Shown: piece after piece, positions 48,936-61,150 of the stretch
Layout of the letters: every line of letters starts with the position of its first letter
Position numbering within the stretch: the first letter of the stretch is position 1
Assembly (NCBI GenBank): GCA_012932295.1
Contig: JAAONU010000010.1
Location: forward strand, 27,463,348 to 27,527,347
Source: Cyclina sinensis
Lineage: Eukaryota; Mollusca; Bivalvia; Venerida; Veneridae
Direction: 5' to 3'
DNA length: 64,000 nt
The notes under the pieces: generated by a model
The model's input: only the letters and a program-made list of their open reading frames with translations
The model's database searches: none
Told to the model about the DNA's origin: nothing
Program-made: the position numbers and the translations under genes

Positions 48936-49635
48936 TAAAATTCATGTGGAAAAAATATATTAGATTACTCTAAAATTTAAAAACATTTAGTTTGCACCAA
49001 GTAGAAACTTACTAAATTTTCTTACGAGTAAAATCTATGTTCATTTAAAAAAAGATATTAACGATAAATTATATTAAATTGAATAAGAAATGTTTTTAGC
49101 GTATTGTGTTCAAAAGAAGTGCTAATAATATACATGAGATGTTTTCTACACAGGGTTTATAAACATACACTGTGGATTCAACATTTACTTTGACCGTCAT
49201 ACGACAGCCAGCAATAGTGGCGCACCGAAAGTGAAAATCAATTAATACTCGACCTGCACAGACTATTATCTACCATTCAACAACAAGGTATATTCTAGCT
49301 AGGAGTTGCTATTATACCTCGAAATATCTTATGTCACTGCACAATAAATACAAAAATACAATATATTTCCTGTCGAATCCAACCGGGTTTATTTTTTCGA
49401 CACTTTAATTAGTGGTTATCGCATTTTCATAACTCACAGTCTTGTAAGCGAAAGTAAGAACAGTTATATACAAAAAGGGAGCTCCTTTCTTGTTACAAAA
49501 AACAGACTAATTTCTATATAAAAAAGATATATGTATTTAAACTTCAACATGAAAAATGGTTATAAATGGCTTCTACATAAGACTCGTCTTAGTAACACGA
49601 ACTACAACTTTTTTTTCTCTAAAATGCAATAGTTT
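48936..49635. other. Spacer between two satellite arrays, nothing recognised
   Basis: AT-rich DNA without supported coding or repeat structure. Confidence 0.4.
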
Positions 49636-50461
49636 GAAGAGGATGTATACAATACTTAGAATGAGGTAGGTTTGTACAATATTAGAGAAGGAATTGGTTG
49701 TGTACAATGCTTAGAATGAAGCGAATCTGTACAATACTAGTGTAGGAATTGGATGTGCACAATGCTTAGAATGAAGCAGGTCTGTACAATTCTAGACTAG
49801 GAATTGGATGTGTATAATGCTTAGAATGGAGCAGGTCTGTACAATAATAGACTAGGAATTGGATGTGTACAGTGCTTAAATGCAGGTCTGAACAATGCTG
49901 GGGTAGGAATTGGATGTGTATAATGCTTAGAATGGAGCAGGTCTGAACAATAATAGACTAGGAATTGGATGTGTACAGTGCTTAAATGCAGGTCTGAACA
50001 ATGCTGGGGTAGAAATTGGATGTATACAGTGCTTAGAATGAAGGAGGTCTTTACAATGCTAGAGTAGGAATTGGATGTGTACGATGCTTAGAGTGAAGCG
50101 GACTGTACAATGCTAGAGTAGGAATTAGGTTTGAACAATGCTTAGAATGAAGTAGATCTGTACAATACTAGAGTAGGTATTGGATGTGTACAATGCTTAG
50201 AATGAAGTAAGTCTGCACAAACTAGAGTAGGAATAGGATTTGTACAATTCTTAGAATGAAGTAGGTCTTTACAATAGTAGAGTAGGAATTGGATGTGTAT
50301 AATGCTTAGAATGAAGCAGGTCTGTACAATGCTAGACTAGAAATTGACTATGCTTAGACTTGAGTAGATCTCTATAATGCTTGAGTATGAACTGGATGTG
50401 TACAATGATGGGAATAAAGTAGATCTGTACAGTGCTGGAGGATTAAGTGGATGTGCAGAAT
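49636..50461. repeat. ~55-bp satellite, left block
   Basis: About fifteen units built on AGGAATTGGATGTGTACAAT, GCTTAGAATGAAGCAGGT and CTGTACAATGCTAGAGT, with one internal ~110-bp duplication near 49850-50020. The array stops abruptly at 50461 inside a unit and resumes at 58807, flanking the 8.3-kb insertion. Confidence 0.93.
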
Positions 50462-50731
50462 CACTGCGAAAAATATGTAAATATACGGGAGTGTACGGAT
50501 TTCCGTATATCATTTATATACGGGTAAAAAGACGGAAAACATAAAATACGGAGGTGTACGGTGTCGTATATTCAGCAAATCCGTATATGACCAAAATACG
50601 GTGTTCCGTATACTTACAAAATACGGAAAAGTAGATATACGCTGTCCGTATTTTTCTAAAATACGGGAACGTCATAATAATATAAGGTTATTATACATTT
50701 AACTGTTCAATACGGGAATATATTTGGACGA

Positions 50732-50801
50732 GTACACAGCTTGAAAAGTCATATTGGACGAGCCGATAGGCGAGTCCAATATGACTTTTCAAGCTGTGTA
50801 C
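50732..50801. repeat. Foldback palindrome 4, perfect 28-bp arms
   Basis: Arm 50732-50759 (GTACACAGCTTGAAAAGTCA...) pairs perfectly with 50774-50801. The 14-base centre GAGCCGATAGGCGA contains GCC-GATA-GGC, the same centre grammar as the other foldbacks. Confidence 0.95.
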
Positions 50802-51789
50802 GAGATATAACGAGATATAACCTTTTTATTATATATCTTTCGTTTAATTTGAAATATACATCATCATCATCCCCAACAAAGCCACCACCACCATTAACAT
50901 TTTGACTTCTGTCAAAACAAAACAACGCTTCCTGGTCAGCTAGACGCTTTACAAGCAGTTTTAAACATATACTAACAAGCGTCTTTATACACGCATGGTT
51001 CCCGGTCTTTAATTCGTTAGAGATTGAAATCGGAAACCAGACTAGCATCGTTTAGTGCATATGTACCCAACCGTCCAATATGAAATTAATAAATATTTTT
51101 GGGATCCAATACGGGAATATATTGGACGGTCACGTGGTACAAATGCAGATTGTCGATTGGTTACATTTATTAGATATATAATAAAACTGTATATTACTAA
51201 AATACGGTATCCCGTATTCTTACAAATACGTGAGTCTAAAAAGACTGCATATTCATGAACAGTCGTATACTGCTAAACTACATATGTCCCTTTATTTTAA
51301 AGTTAAGAAAACAAGAATCAATGTACTTTTCGTATATACTGATATACGGGTGTCAGTATACTGCTCAAATCTGGTGTTCTATAAATTTGTAAATAATGGA
51401 ACCCATTATGTGTCTAAAACACGAAAGTCTTTCGGAGGTCATTATTTTCAAGATCGAACGTCTCTAGAAAACTACTGATTGAGAAGTCAACAATATATCT
51501 GTAAACTGGAAAAAGTAATGATCATTATATTTGATTATTTAGATTATAATTGAACAAGACGGGCATATCAAATCAAGATAGTCTCCCCGTATTCTTGGAA
51601 ATACGGGAGTCAGTATAATAAGCTCAAATAAGGGTTTCTGTATATTTTCTAATACGAGAAACTTGAAATACTATTCAGTATGTTCCTGAAATAAGGGAGT
51701 GTGCTTGCAAGTCCGTATATTAGTCGAATACGGTATTCCGTATATTTGAAAATACGAAAATAATATCGGTCATAGTTACACATTTACAG

Positions 51790-54180
51790 TTATATAGAGT
51801 TATAATGACTAGTTGAAACTAAGGATCTTTATAAGCGAAATGTTTTTTTTTTGTAATAATGTTTTTCCTTTTTTCTTTTTTTTCGGGGGGGGGGTCTGTA
51901 AAAACTAAATTCCACTCTTGATTTTATGTCGGATATAGATCATAATCCGATGCATGCATCTCAAACTTAAAAACGAAATTAAAATGAAACCGACTTAACT
52001 TTAATTAATCTGCCCGTGTCTATTATCTAATTTTTATCTCCAAGATGATCAGTGATGTGCTTTATTGTCTTAACCAAATTGTTGCAGTATTGGATTACTA
52101 AAGCCGGATATGGATCATAGTTCACAGCAGTGATGTACTTAATTGTCTTAAAACAACATTGCGATTTAAGGTAGGTTTTCTATGGTGATATTTTTTACCT
52201 TAAATGCGCTCTTAGGTCTAATTGTGCTTCTGTCTTTTAGAAGAAAAATTAAACCGTTATGACTTTTAAAAATTAAAAAAAATCGCAGCAGGTTCAATTA
52301 ATCTTAAAACGACCTTGTGTTGAAATAATTAGTTTGCATTTGCTTTGATTACATCGAACATGTAGATGTAATTTTTCTAAAATGTCATGTTTTTGGTTAG
52401 ACATCTTTTTTTCACCTATGATGAAACATGATTACTTATAAACGGCAAAGAAATTTAAGCCAGTAATACAACATTTAAAGTTTGCTTCAGAAAGTTAAAC
52501 AGCTTCATAACATTAAATTAGCTTAAACAGTTTGCTGTATGTTATAACAATAAACAAACAGTTTGTTATAAGATATCAATTATCAATTAAGATATAGAAC
52601 GAATGGTCAATTTACAGTTACAATTTACTTAGACGAATCATAGATAACATCTCAACCTGATGAACTGTTAAAAAAAGCTCTTGTGATATTCTTCGGTAGA
52701 TTATTTTTTTTTATTTTATCAAAATTTCACGAAAAACCGCTTTTAAGAAGTACATGTTCCTATCTTAAAAAAAAAATCTGTATAAAAGGGTACAGTTACA
52801 TGGGTGTCATAATTATTTCGTTTTCCGTAGTGCAAAAATATCATCAACAATAATATTTAAAATATGAAAAAAGAAAGCAAACGTTTTATTTGTAAGATCA
52901 ATATCTTACAAACGTGTGCATTTAAGCTATTATTTTGTTCTGCATACACAAACTCGAATTCTGAACACATCAATGCTTTGCAAAAAAAAAAAAAGTCCGA
53001 AATGCAAGAAATAAATATTAGAAAAAAGGTCCATTCAGCAGTAATGCTAAATTTTATATAACAATCAGGAACAAATAAAGACCATGTTTTAAAGCCTTCA
53101 GACAACTTCTTAATAGCAAATTTTGTTACTAAAGTGTTTTACTGTGACTGATCAAGGAACACCGACAATGGCAATTAACGGTGACTTATCAAAACAAAGT
53201 CAATATGTCACCCCCATATTACGTAACCACTTCCCTTCACCACAGGACACCGCGAAAGACAAAAGATGTGATAATAATAGATGCGCTAAATAATGCACTT
53301 TTATTGCCAAGTATTGTTTGAAACTGTATCATGGAATAAAACAATTTTTAGTTAACATTCTACATCAACATGCGGTTGATGAACGAAATATTTAATTTTG
53401 TCCTTTTGTCCATTTTGTAAACTTTCAGAGGTGTTCAAATAATTGAAATCATATTTTCAACTTTTGAAAAGGAACAGTTATATGTGTTTTACACAACTCA
53501 ATCTTTAATTTTGAACAGTCAGTGGTCTTTATTCACCGTCTTTCATGTATTTAATAATTCAAGTTAATATTATGTTCAAGTCGGGAATAAAACATACAGA
53601 AAAGTAATAATAATACAATAAAATGCTGTCACAGAATTTACGCGATAAAAGACAGCATGCCACCTTGAAATGTGCTAAAGTTATACAAAGTTTTACAGGA
53701 CTTTGGCATCACAGCGAAGTTAAACAGCCTTTTAATGGCGGACAGTCACGTGACCTTCATAATGGCGGCGTTCAATTTTTCAATTATGGAACGGTCTTCA
53801 TGTGCGCTAAACTTTCAGAAGCAGATATAAGATCTTCGGTAATGATCAATATTCATACATTAAAAAAAGCTTTTTAAAGGCTAACAGTTTATATTGAAAG
53901 AGGTTCACACAGTTATTATCATAATTTAGACATCACACAAAGTCAGTGGTGTTTAAAGTCTTCATTTTTATTTTGTTATTTGCAATTATACGTTGTTTTT
54001 TTCTGTCAAGACTAGCCCTACAAGATAATAATTTTTGCGCAGGTGGATCGAGATACCAGGGTATTTTTGCGAGAATATCAACCAATAAAACCATATTCAT
54101 CAAGTTCTATTTACTAGATTGGTTCTCTTTTATTATAAAAATATTAGTTCCCCAAGACGAGAAAGAGAAATATACTGTAC
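51790..54180. other. Interior of the 8.3-kb element, no gene recognised
   Basis: AT-rich, with a GTCACGTGAC E-box and two AATGGCGG words at 53735-53770 that look promoter-like but have no exon attached. Open frames 53623-53877 and 53946-54440 have no recognisable domain. Confidence 0.35.
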
Positions 54181-54199
54181 CAGTCAGTGTAACAAGGCA

Positions 54200-54362
54200 C
54201 CTACCATGTGACCAGATCGCCTCAATCAAAGGTAGCGTGGGTTTATTTCATGTGATCAATCCCACCAATCAAAGGAAGCGTGGGTTTATTTCATGTGATC
54301 AGATTGCACCAATCAAGTTTAGCTTGTGTTCACCTATTCAATCATTTCTTTGGGCGCGAAAT
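54200..54362 (+). promoter_or_regulatory. CCAAT/E2F-type promoter of the micropeptide-like gene
   Basis: A ~45-bp sequence is repeated nearly three times (CATGTGATCA.., CCAATCAAAGGAAGCGTGGG, TTTATTTCATGTGATCA), giving CCAAT boxes at 54265-54269 and 54309-54313 and a degenerate one at ~54222. TTTGGGCGCGAAATGG at 54349-54364 matches an E2F-like site. Multiple CCAAT boxes next to an E2F site just upstream of an exon are typical of cell-cycle promoters. The function is inferred. Confidence 0.45.
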
Positions 54363-54436
54363 GGAAGAAGCAGATTTCAGCAATTCAAGTCTCAAAAATT
54401 GCCTTATTTCGAAGTCTTTGTCGTTTTGAAAGTAAA

Positions 54437-57410
54437 ATGAGGTAAGTCAAAGTTTTTGTATAATACTTTTCAGTTTTACTGAACTCATGCTTAGAATTCA
54501 ATGCTTGATCATGCCCTGCAAGGAATCGCTTATGATGATTTGTGTATGCTTTTTTAAACGGGTGTTGGTAAGTTCGGTAAAGTGCAAGGCCGGTTATATT
54601 GTTCAACATCATAATTAAATTCCTATTGCAGATATTAAACTGAATTTTGTTTTGAAAAATATTTAGATGTTATATCAAATGACAAGCTACTATTATGTTC
54701 ACATACTTTAGAGATAGAATTAGGAAGGTATAATAATGTAGGAAGAGATAAAAGATTGTGTAAGGTATGTAATCAAAAAACAGTAGAATCAGCAGATAAT
54801 TTTATATTATGTTGCTCAGGATACAGCTGTATATGATCCAAACACTTAGGTCACTGTTCATGGTCTACTATACAAAAGTTTAATGCATTAAGTTAAACGT
54901 CATCTCAAAGTAAAAAATTGATGTATAATCCTGCAAAATATATGAAAGAATTAAGCGTTATGTTTAAGAAAGATAGTGATAAAGTTGGTGTGAAAAGCGC
55001 CTTTGATGACCGAGATTAATTGGTGTTTTTGTACAATTTCTATTAATATATTGTTGTATATATAAAGATATTAGTTATTGATGTATCGTGTATTGATGTG
55101 TTGCGGTATATTGTAAAAGTTTTATATATTTTAAATGTGTTTACATTTTAATACATTGCCGTTACTAGATCATAAACCGATTTAAATCAAAGATCAAGCC
55201 GTAATCATTGAATACATTACTTCCTTCGGCATCATTTTCAGTGCTAAAAAGTAACTATGATTATAAAATTTTAGAATCAGTTATAATAATTTTTATAAGG
55301 ATAATTGCATGACTAACACAAATTATATAATTACCTCCTGAGACAAATTAATAACCTGTCTAACGACCGACACGTATCGTTAGCACGTTTAAATTTCATC
55401 ACATACAGTCTTTTTATTGTTACCAATTTTTCCTTTTTTTTACTTTATTAAATCATGTTACCGATATTTCGGTAAATCATTTGCATATTAAGAGATAAGT
55501 GAGACTGAATATTTCTGTTAATAAGCCCTGATAGATAATTGATTATTTGTTTAAACATTCACAAATGTCGGCAATTAGATAAGTAACCACAGTTAAGAGA
55601 TTATTTCATAAAAATTAAGAAAATTAAAGATTTTATTAATTAAAAAGACAAAATATGATTTTATAAGACGCATTGGCAATGAAATTGTAAAATGTGTAAC
55701 ACCCTGTTCCTAGTTTCTTAATATGATTGACCAAAGAATTGTTTTTAATTGACAACGCATGTACATACACTAAACATTTTTTTTATTTCATTAGAATAAA
55801 AAGTTTCATCGGCGTTAAAAACTCACAACGCTAATCAATAAACTAGTGTATATAGCATATAATGCAGAACAGAACATAACAATATTTTTTATCAAATTTT
55901 TACATGGGGTATATCAAATGCTTTGTAGTCGGAAACAAAAGTTAAATGTCTCCGGAACAAGAAATTTCTTTAGTTTTGTCATAAAGGGAAAAATCAGATA
56001 ATACATATAAAAAAAAACGAACTGCTGAGTTCGGTACGTTGTATTTAGCGATATTGTTTTGGGGGTCCTAAATTATCAAAGTTATTCTTATAAATTAAAG
56101 GAAAAATTTCAACAAAAACAGTTTTGATTATGATGTTGTTATAGACCTTAAGATGGGAGTTAATCAAATTACCATGTCATTAATAAAGGTGTTGATTAGA
56201 TGTTGTATGATACACGTTGCTTGTTACGGTAAAAGTGTTTATCAAGCTAGTGAATACAAATGCCATGATAACAAAATTTATTCGTAAGTCAGTTTAGCTT
56301 TTTTCTCCTTATTCTATAGTGTTACCGTTTTATGCCGTCCCGCGACTGACTCACAGATCATCACAGGCATAATGTTAATAATGTACATTAGAAATAAATA
56401 GTGCCGTGGTTCAGCGGTAAACCAAGCGAAAAAAGATTTACTGATTGGAAGGACATGAGTTTGCACACCGTTAGGTCAACAACTTTTTTTCTTCCATTCT
56501 AGAGGTGTATAGAAGCGTAAATTATGTTGTTTTTTTTTTCAAGATATTTTGATTTATCTTTAATTTTAAGAAGAAAAGCTTCTTAAAGTAATAAGCATTG
56601 TTCCCGTTTTTTACTTTCATAAATATATTTTCTTCAATGTTATATAACTAATGAATTTGTTAGTGGAATATAAGTTAAAAATCTGTTTTCTACCCGTTTC
56701 TATGAAACATAACATCCCTTCACGTGCTTCGACAGGTCACGTGCATCACTCAGTAACGGTATATAATTAAATTTTTCAGAGAAATGTAGGACGAAGAATT
56801 AAGAATTAAATAAATCACATAATCAATATGCATGAAAATGATAATGGCAGTTATATTTACATTTCTTCTCCTTACTTATCTTTCCTTCGCTTTACTTATA
56901 TTTACCTTACTTCTCTTTACTAATCTCTACGCATCTTCACTTTTTATGTTTACGCATCCTTACTTATCTTTATGCATCCTTACTTCTTATTTGTCTTTAT
57001 GCATCCATACTTCCTTACGTTTATGCACACCATGTCTTTTGCAAAATACGCATGCGCAACTTTTAAACATGTGTAAAATAAGTCTATGTAAAACTGCCAA
57101 CACACAAAAAGTAAGAATGAGAGTAATTAATTGATGAATTATGCAACTCTTAATCATTCCAGCATCTTTCCATGACAATAACAATTTCGAAATAGGTAAT
57201 ACAATTTTTTATGCAAAAGCGGTCAAACACGGACAGTAAATGTTTAAAAGTAATAATTGAAAAAATAATTAAAATACAAAATCAATACTATCATTTTGTA
57301 TTTTCAGACTAAAGGACCTTCATGATGCCATTGCAGAGCTGCAGGAGCAGATGCGAGTCTTGCACGAGTCCCAGAAAAAGTCACTGCCACAAGACAATGA
57401 AGCAGAATAA
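54437..57410 (+). CDS. Two-exon micropeptide-like gene, 35 residues
   Basis: Exon 1 coding part is only ATGAG (54437-54441) before a consensus donor GTAAGT. Exon 2 (57308-57410) follows TTTTCAG. Splicing gives ATG AG|A CTA AAG, in frame, running to TAA at 57408-57410, with AATAAA at 57423-57428. The product begins MRLKDLHDAI, continues AELQEQMRVLHES and ends PQDNEAE: an amphipathic helix with Leu/Ile/Met spacing suited to a short coiled coil and an acidic tail. An upstream ATG at 54361 with a good context opens a 22-codon frame (MEEADFSNSS...) that stops just before the donor. The gene lies entirely inside the 8.3-kb element. It may be a captured host gene, or the outer exons of a larger gene with internal exons I could not see. 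Family not recognised. Confidence 0.5.
54690..55010 (+). mobile_element. LINE relic (C-terminal part of a reverse-transcriptase ORF)
   Basis: 54699-54825 reads SHTLEIELGRYNNVGRDKR, then CKVCNQKTVESADNFILCC, the IE.GRY...R..C..C....E..FIL.C pattern found near the C-terminus of many metazoan non-LTR retrotransposon proteins. After a frame break, 54930-54985 reads MYNPAKYMKELSVMFKK, like the N..KY+.E.F..R ending. Only a fragment remains. Confidence 0.6.
55011..56340. other. Intron of the micropeptide-like gene, nothing recognised
   Basis: AT-rich, no supported exon. Internal coding exons cannot be ruled out, since a symmetric phase-2 exon would be needed and none was seen. Confidence 0.35.
56341..56590 (+). 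mobile_element. TTAA-type MITE with tRNA-like module, copy 3 (degraded)
   Basis: Starts CGCGACTGACTCACAGATCA like the other two copies. The interior GTGCCGTGGTTCAGCGGTAA is a good A-box-like block, followed by a decayed B box (GAGTTTGCACACCGTTAGG). The right inverted end is lost. The tRNA head is clearer than in copies 1 and 2. Confidence 0.65.
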
Positions 57411-58806
57411 AAGAACAAAAAGAATAAAACTTTATGAAATGCATGTTGTAAATGTATGTCCTTGCTAGAAACAGTGAAATAACTCACAATAATCCTATAA
57501 ATTTAGTATGTTTATCTGTGCAAGTGAAACTGGGTCTTATATATAAGCTGTAATCGTAGCAAGTAAAAATGCCACTTCCACATAGTTTTTAGAAGATTTA
57601 AAAAAAAATATTTCTCATTTATGTGTAGTACAGCTAAATAATGACCCGTGACTACATACACATACAGTAATACTTGGATTTCTATTGATTAACGATAACG
57701 TATGAAACACCAATGGCATGAGCTGACAAATCTTTGATATTACATATCTTATTGTAATTTGAATATATGTTTCCAAGTGGCCAAGGTTCACTTGTCATTG
57801 TTTGCATAACTTCAAGATTGATTTCAGTTATGTTCTTATCATTACAATATGCTTGGTTTTATTATTGATTGTTACTCTTTTATGATCATATTACATTTAA
57901 TAATGAACTTGTTAATAAAATACTATTCATTAAATTCAGAACTAATTTGAATTACTTTTGTTTGTGCACATCCTCATCCTTTACAAGTTACTCAGATAAT
58001 TTTTATCATGCTTATAGCATATCTTGTGTACGCCAAAGTAAACTTTCTCTCAGACATTGCAGGTCTTTATATTTTTTCGTATGCTTCAAGTATAACCGAC
58101 GAGGATCTTAACTAGTCCGTTCTAGAAATGAGTACTAACTACATATATAAGATCCCGCACATCATGTACATGTATATTATCAGTCTATATTTGGTGCCCG
58201 TATCCTGTAATATATCATGTCCGTATTCTTGATCCGTACATGTAATATAATAAGTCCGTATATGTGTCATGTACGGTTTTTAGCTTTCCCGTATTCATTG
58301 AAAATACAATTCCGTATTTCCTACTTAAATCTACAGTATACAAAGTCCGTATTCTTGCCCCGTATATGTGTCATATACGCTTTTAAGCATTTCCGTATTC
58401 TATCAAAATACATTTCCGTATATTCGTCGTATATCTCTAGTATACATAGTCCGTATTCTATCCCGTATATGCATCATGTACGATGTTTACCATTCCCGTA
58501 TTCTATAAAAATACAAGCCCGTATACTGGTAAACTAGATGTTGTTACAACCCGTATATGGCTGAAATACGGGTTTCGTACTGTGCGTATGTTACAAATAT
58601 ACGGACACATATACGTACATGTTTATTGGAAGAATACGGAAATCCGTATTTGTATGACAAATATACGGAGTTCCCGTATACCCGATGTTCCGAATACGGA
58701 TTAGTATATTATGTCCGTATATTATGCGAATACGTCCCGTATATGCCCGTATATTTAAAAAATACGGGACCGTACACTTCCGTATATTGGTGTATTTTTC
58801 GCAGTG

Positions 58807-59370
58807 GAATGCTGAAAACGCAGTAGGTCTGTACAATGGTAGAGCATGAAGTGGATGTGTACAATTCTGAGAATAAAGTAGGTCTGTGCAATACTAAAAA
58901 ATTTAATGGATGTGTACAATGTTAGTATATGTTGTGGATGTGTACAGTGCTAGAATATGAAGTTGATGTGTTTAATGAGAGGATGTGATGTGGATGTGTC
59001 AAATACTTAGAATGAAGTCAATGGGAACAATGCTGTAGTTTGAAGTGAGTAAGTACAATGCTAGAGTATGAAGTGGATGCGTACAATGCTAAAGAATGAA
59101 GTGTATGTGTACAATGCTAATGTATGAAGTGGATAATTACAATGTTAAAGAATAAAGTTGATGTATTCAATGCTAGAATATGATGTAGATGTTTACATTG
59201 CTAGAGTATGAAGTAGATTTATACAACGCTAAAGTAGAGTATTACGTACATGTATGAAATGCAAAGTTAATAGATCTGTTCAGTGCAAGTGTATGCAGAA
59301 AATACATATTTAGTAGATATACAATGCCAGCGGATGGAAAAGATCTAATGTGCAATGCTAGAGTATGAAA
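58807..59370. repeat. ~55-bp satellite, right block
   Basis: Continuation of the 49.6-50.46 kb array after the 8.3-kb insertion: AGTAGGTCTGTACAATGGTA, GAGTATGAAGTGGATGTG, GTACAATGCTAGAGTATGAA. Units here are shorter (about 30 bp in places) and more diverged, decaying by about 59370. Confidence 0.88.
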
Positions 59371-61008
59371 AAGATGAAAGTAAAAATATAAGTAATACTC
59401 ATAGAACAAAATATGAGCAATATGGCATGATTGCCTGTTAAAACGTTATATTAGTAACATCTATTAGATGAGCACACGGCCTCGCCATACATTATCTAAA
59501 ACATCCATTTACTGAGCCGATGGTTCGAACCATGCTATTGGCTTGATCCAGCAACCTTAAGAATACTTACTTTTTTGGCACACGGCTTTGAGTTCCGAAC
59601 ATTGGATGGCTTGCACTACAAGGAGAGGTATGTTTATTTACAGGCATTTTACTTTGCATTATTTATTTTCCTTTTCTTGTCCTCCTTTTCCTTCTTTTCC
59701 TTTCATTTTCTTTAGATTTTTTTGTTTTACTTTTCTGCGCGTCGCATTTCCGCTTCACTTCACCTTTATTTCAACCCTGTAAGGAAATAAAATGTTTTTT
59801 TGTTATATATAACCTTATATGGCATGAACAATAACATTGAAATAACATTTCATTTTCTGACGGTGAATCTTATTTATTTGCAAGTAAAATAAAACACCGT
59901 TCTTACCTCTTTTGTTTCTCAAGCAAGTGAATGTGTCAAATGTTTATGTGATTTTAATATGATATTTTTGTTCAAAGGTAAATATATTTACCAAATGATG
60001 CTACTTCTTGTTCCCGTATGCGATTTGTACTATTTGCCTCCAGTCAAAAACTTCTTCATACTTTTCAGTCATATTATCCGAAAAATGAAACAAATACTTT
60101 TCTGAATAAAACACTGATATTAAGGTTTACTGCCTCAAGTGATCCATAGATACTTATGTATCAAAAGTATTATGTTGTTAGTAAACTTTGCTTCTTTCTC
60201 ATTCCAAAAAACGAGTTTACTAGCGGTACTAGTATTAGCTGATTTAAACCAAATACTATAAAAGTCTTCGCTGTCATACTAACGTCTTATATATTGGTTT
60301 AAATAATACAAACAGATTGTTGTATTTTAAAGGCAATACAAAGGCTTTTTTGACTATCAAATTTTAATCAAAGCAAAATGCTTTTATATATTTTTCATCA
60401 AATGTTTTTTCTGATCATTAACATAATAATGTTTCCTATCACGTTGAAAGGCTTCTGGATAGAGTTTTGTCTATACTAAGTGTATTTCCATTTTTTAATC
60501 CAATCTAAAACCTTTTTATTAGGCTTCTTATCCACTGGAAAGACACCATCCAGAATTGATTGATTAAAAATATAAAAGCATCACATATGTCAATTTAGCC
60601 ATCAGTTCTGATAAGAACAATTGTGGAAAGTCATAAACCATAAAATTATAAAATGTGATATCTTACACGCGTTTCCTACAAAGTCTTACCATATAAAAAA
60701 GAAAGTTTGAAACGGGCTTGTATATATACCTTAACCGTTGCGACTTTTCTATAGTTAGGTCATTGTCCTAGGAAAATGGTCGCGAAAAATAGTTTCGTCG
60801 TTTCAGCAAACTACATTCGTAAGAATATAACAACGATCCGACTATCCGGGTTTGTCGGATAGCGGCTGCGGTTCCGGATGATATCCCTAGTTCTTATACT
60901 GAGAAAAGAGAAGATTATGACTTCCCAAGTATTTTAACGAAATAAACCTTAATATGTAAAACAGCATGTTTAACTTTCAGACTCATCATATAGAAGATAT
61001 TATTTTTT
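59371..61008. other. Intergenic, nothing recognised
   Basis: AT-rich. A small palindrome GATGGTTCGAACCATG at 59520-59535 is the only notable feature. The open frame 59588-59782 is a T/C-rich translation and is not supported. Confidence 0.35.
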
Positions 61009-61150
61009 CAGTGTGAGATCGAAAATTTATTTCACGAGTGAACATCAGATTTTTATATTTTCACGAGTGGCGTAGCCACGAGTAAAAATATTTAAGATCT
61101 GACGGTCACGAGTGAAATAAATTTCGATCACACACTGAAAAAAAATCAAA
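61009..61150. repeat. Foldback palindrome 3, ~70-bp arms
   Basis: Left arm 61009-61078 (TTTTTTCAGTGTGAGATCGA, AATTTATTTCACGAGTGA) pairs with right arm 61079-61150, with a handful of mismatches. The centre is CACGAGTGGCGTAGCCACGA, i.e. GGC-GTA-GCC flanked by CGAGT/CGAGT. Confidence 0.92.

Larger units (their letters stand above)
50462..58806. mobile_element. 8,345-bp TIR element with subterminal TACGG fields, inserted in the satellite
   Basis: The left end is CACTGCGAAAAATA.GTAAATA, the right end (reversed) CACTGCGAAAAATACACCAA. Inverted similarity continues through ATACGG.AGTGTACGG. GAAT is duplicated outside both ends (50458-50461, 58807-58810), and joining the flanks restores one satellite unit. 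Subterminal zones of ~1.3 kb (left) and ~0.6 kb (right) are packed with ATACGG/CCGTAT words in both orientations, like transposase-binding fields of CACTA-group elements. CACTG ends plus a 4-bp duplication suggest a CMC-type (Chapaev-like) element, but no transposase was found. The cargo is a palindrome, a LINE relic, a MITE copy and a two-exon micropeptide-like gene. Confidence 0.82.

Noticed and set aside
53946..54440. 164-codon plus-strand frame before the E2F-like site
   Set aside because: No domain, passes through the tandem CCAAT repeats, and its end overlaps the splice donor of the better supported two-exon model.
58217..58891. Several overlapping Tyr/Arg/Ile-rich frames
   Set aside because: They arise from the dense CCGTATAT words of the element's subterminal field.
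59588..59782. Phe-rich hydrophobic frame suggestive of a membrane protein
   Set aside because: Comes from a T/C-rich low-complexity tract; no supporting splice or family signal.
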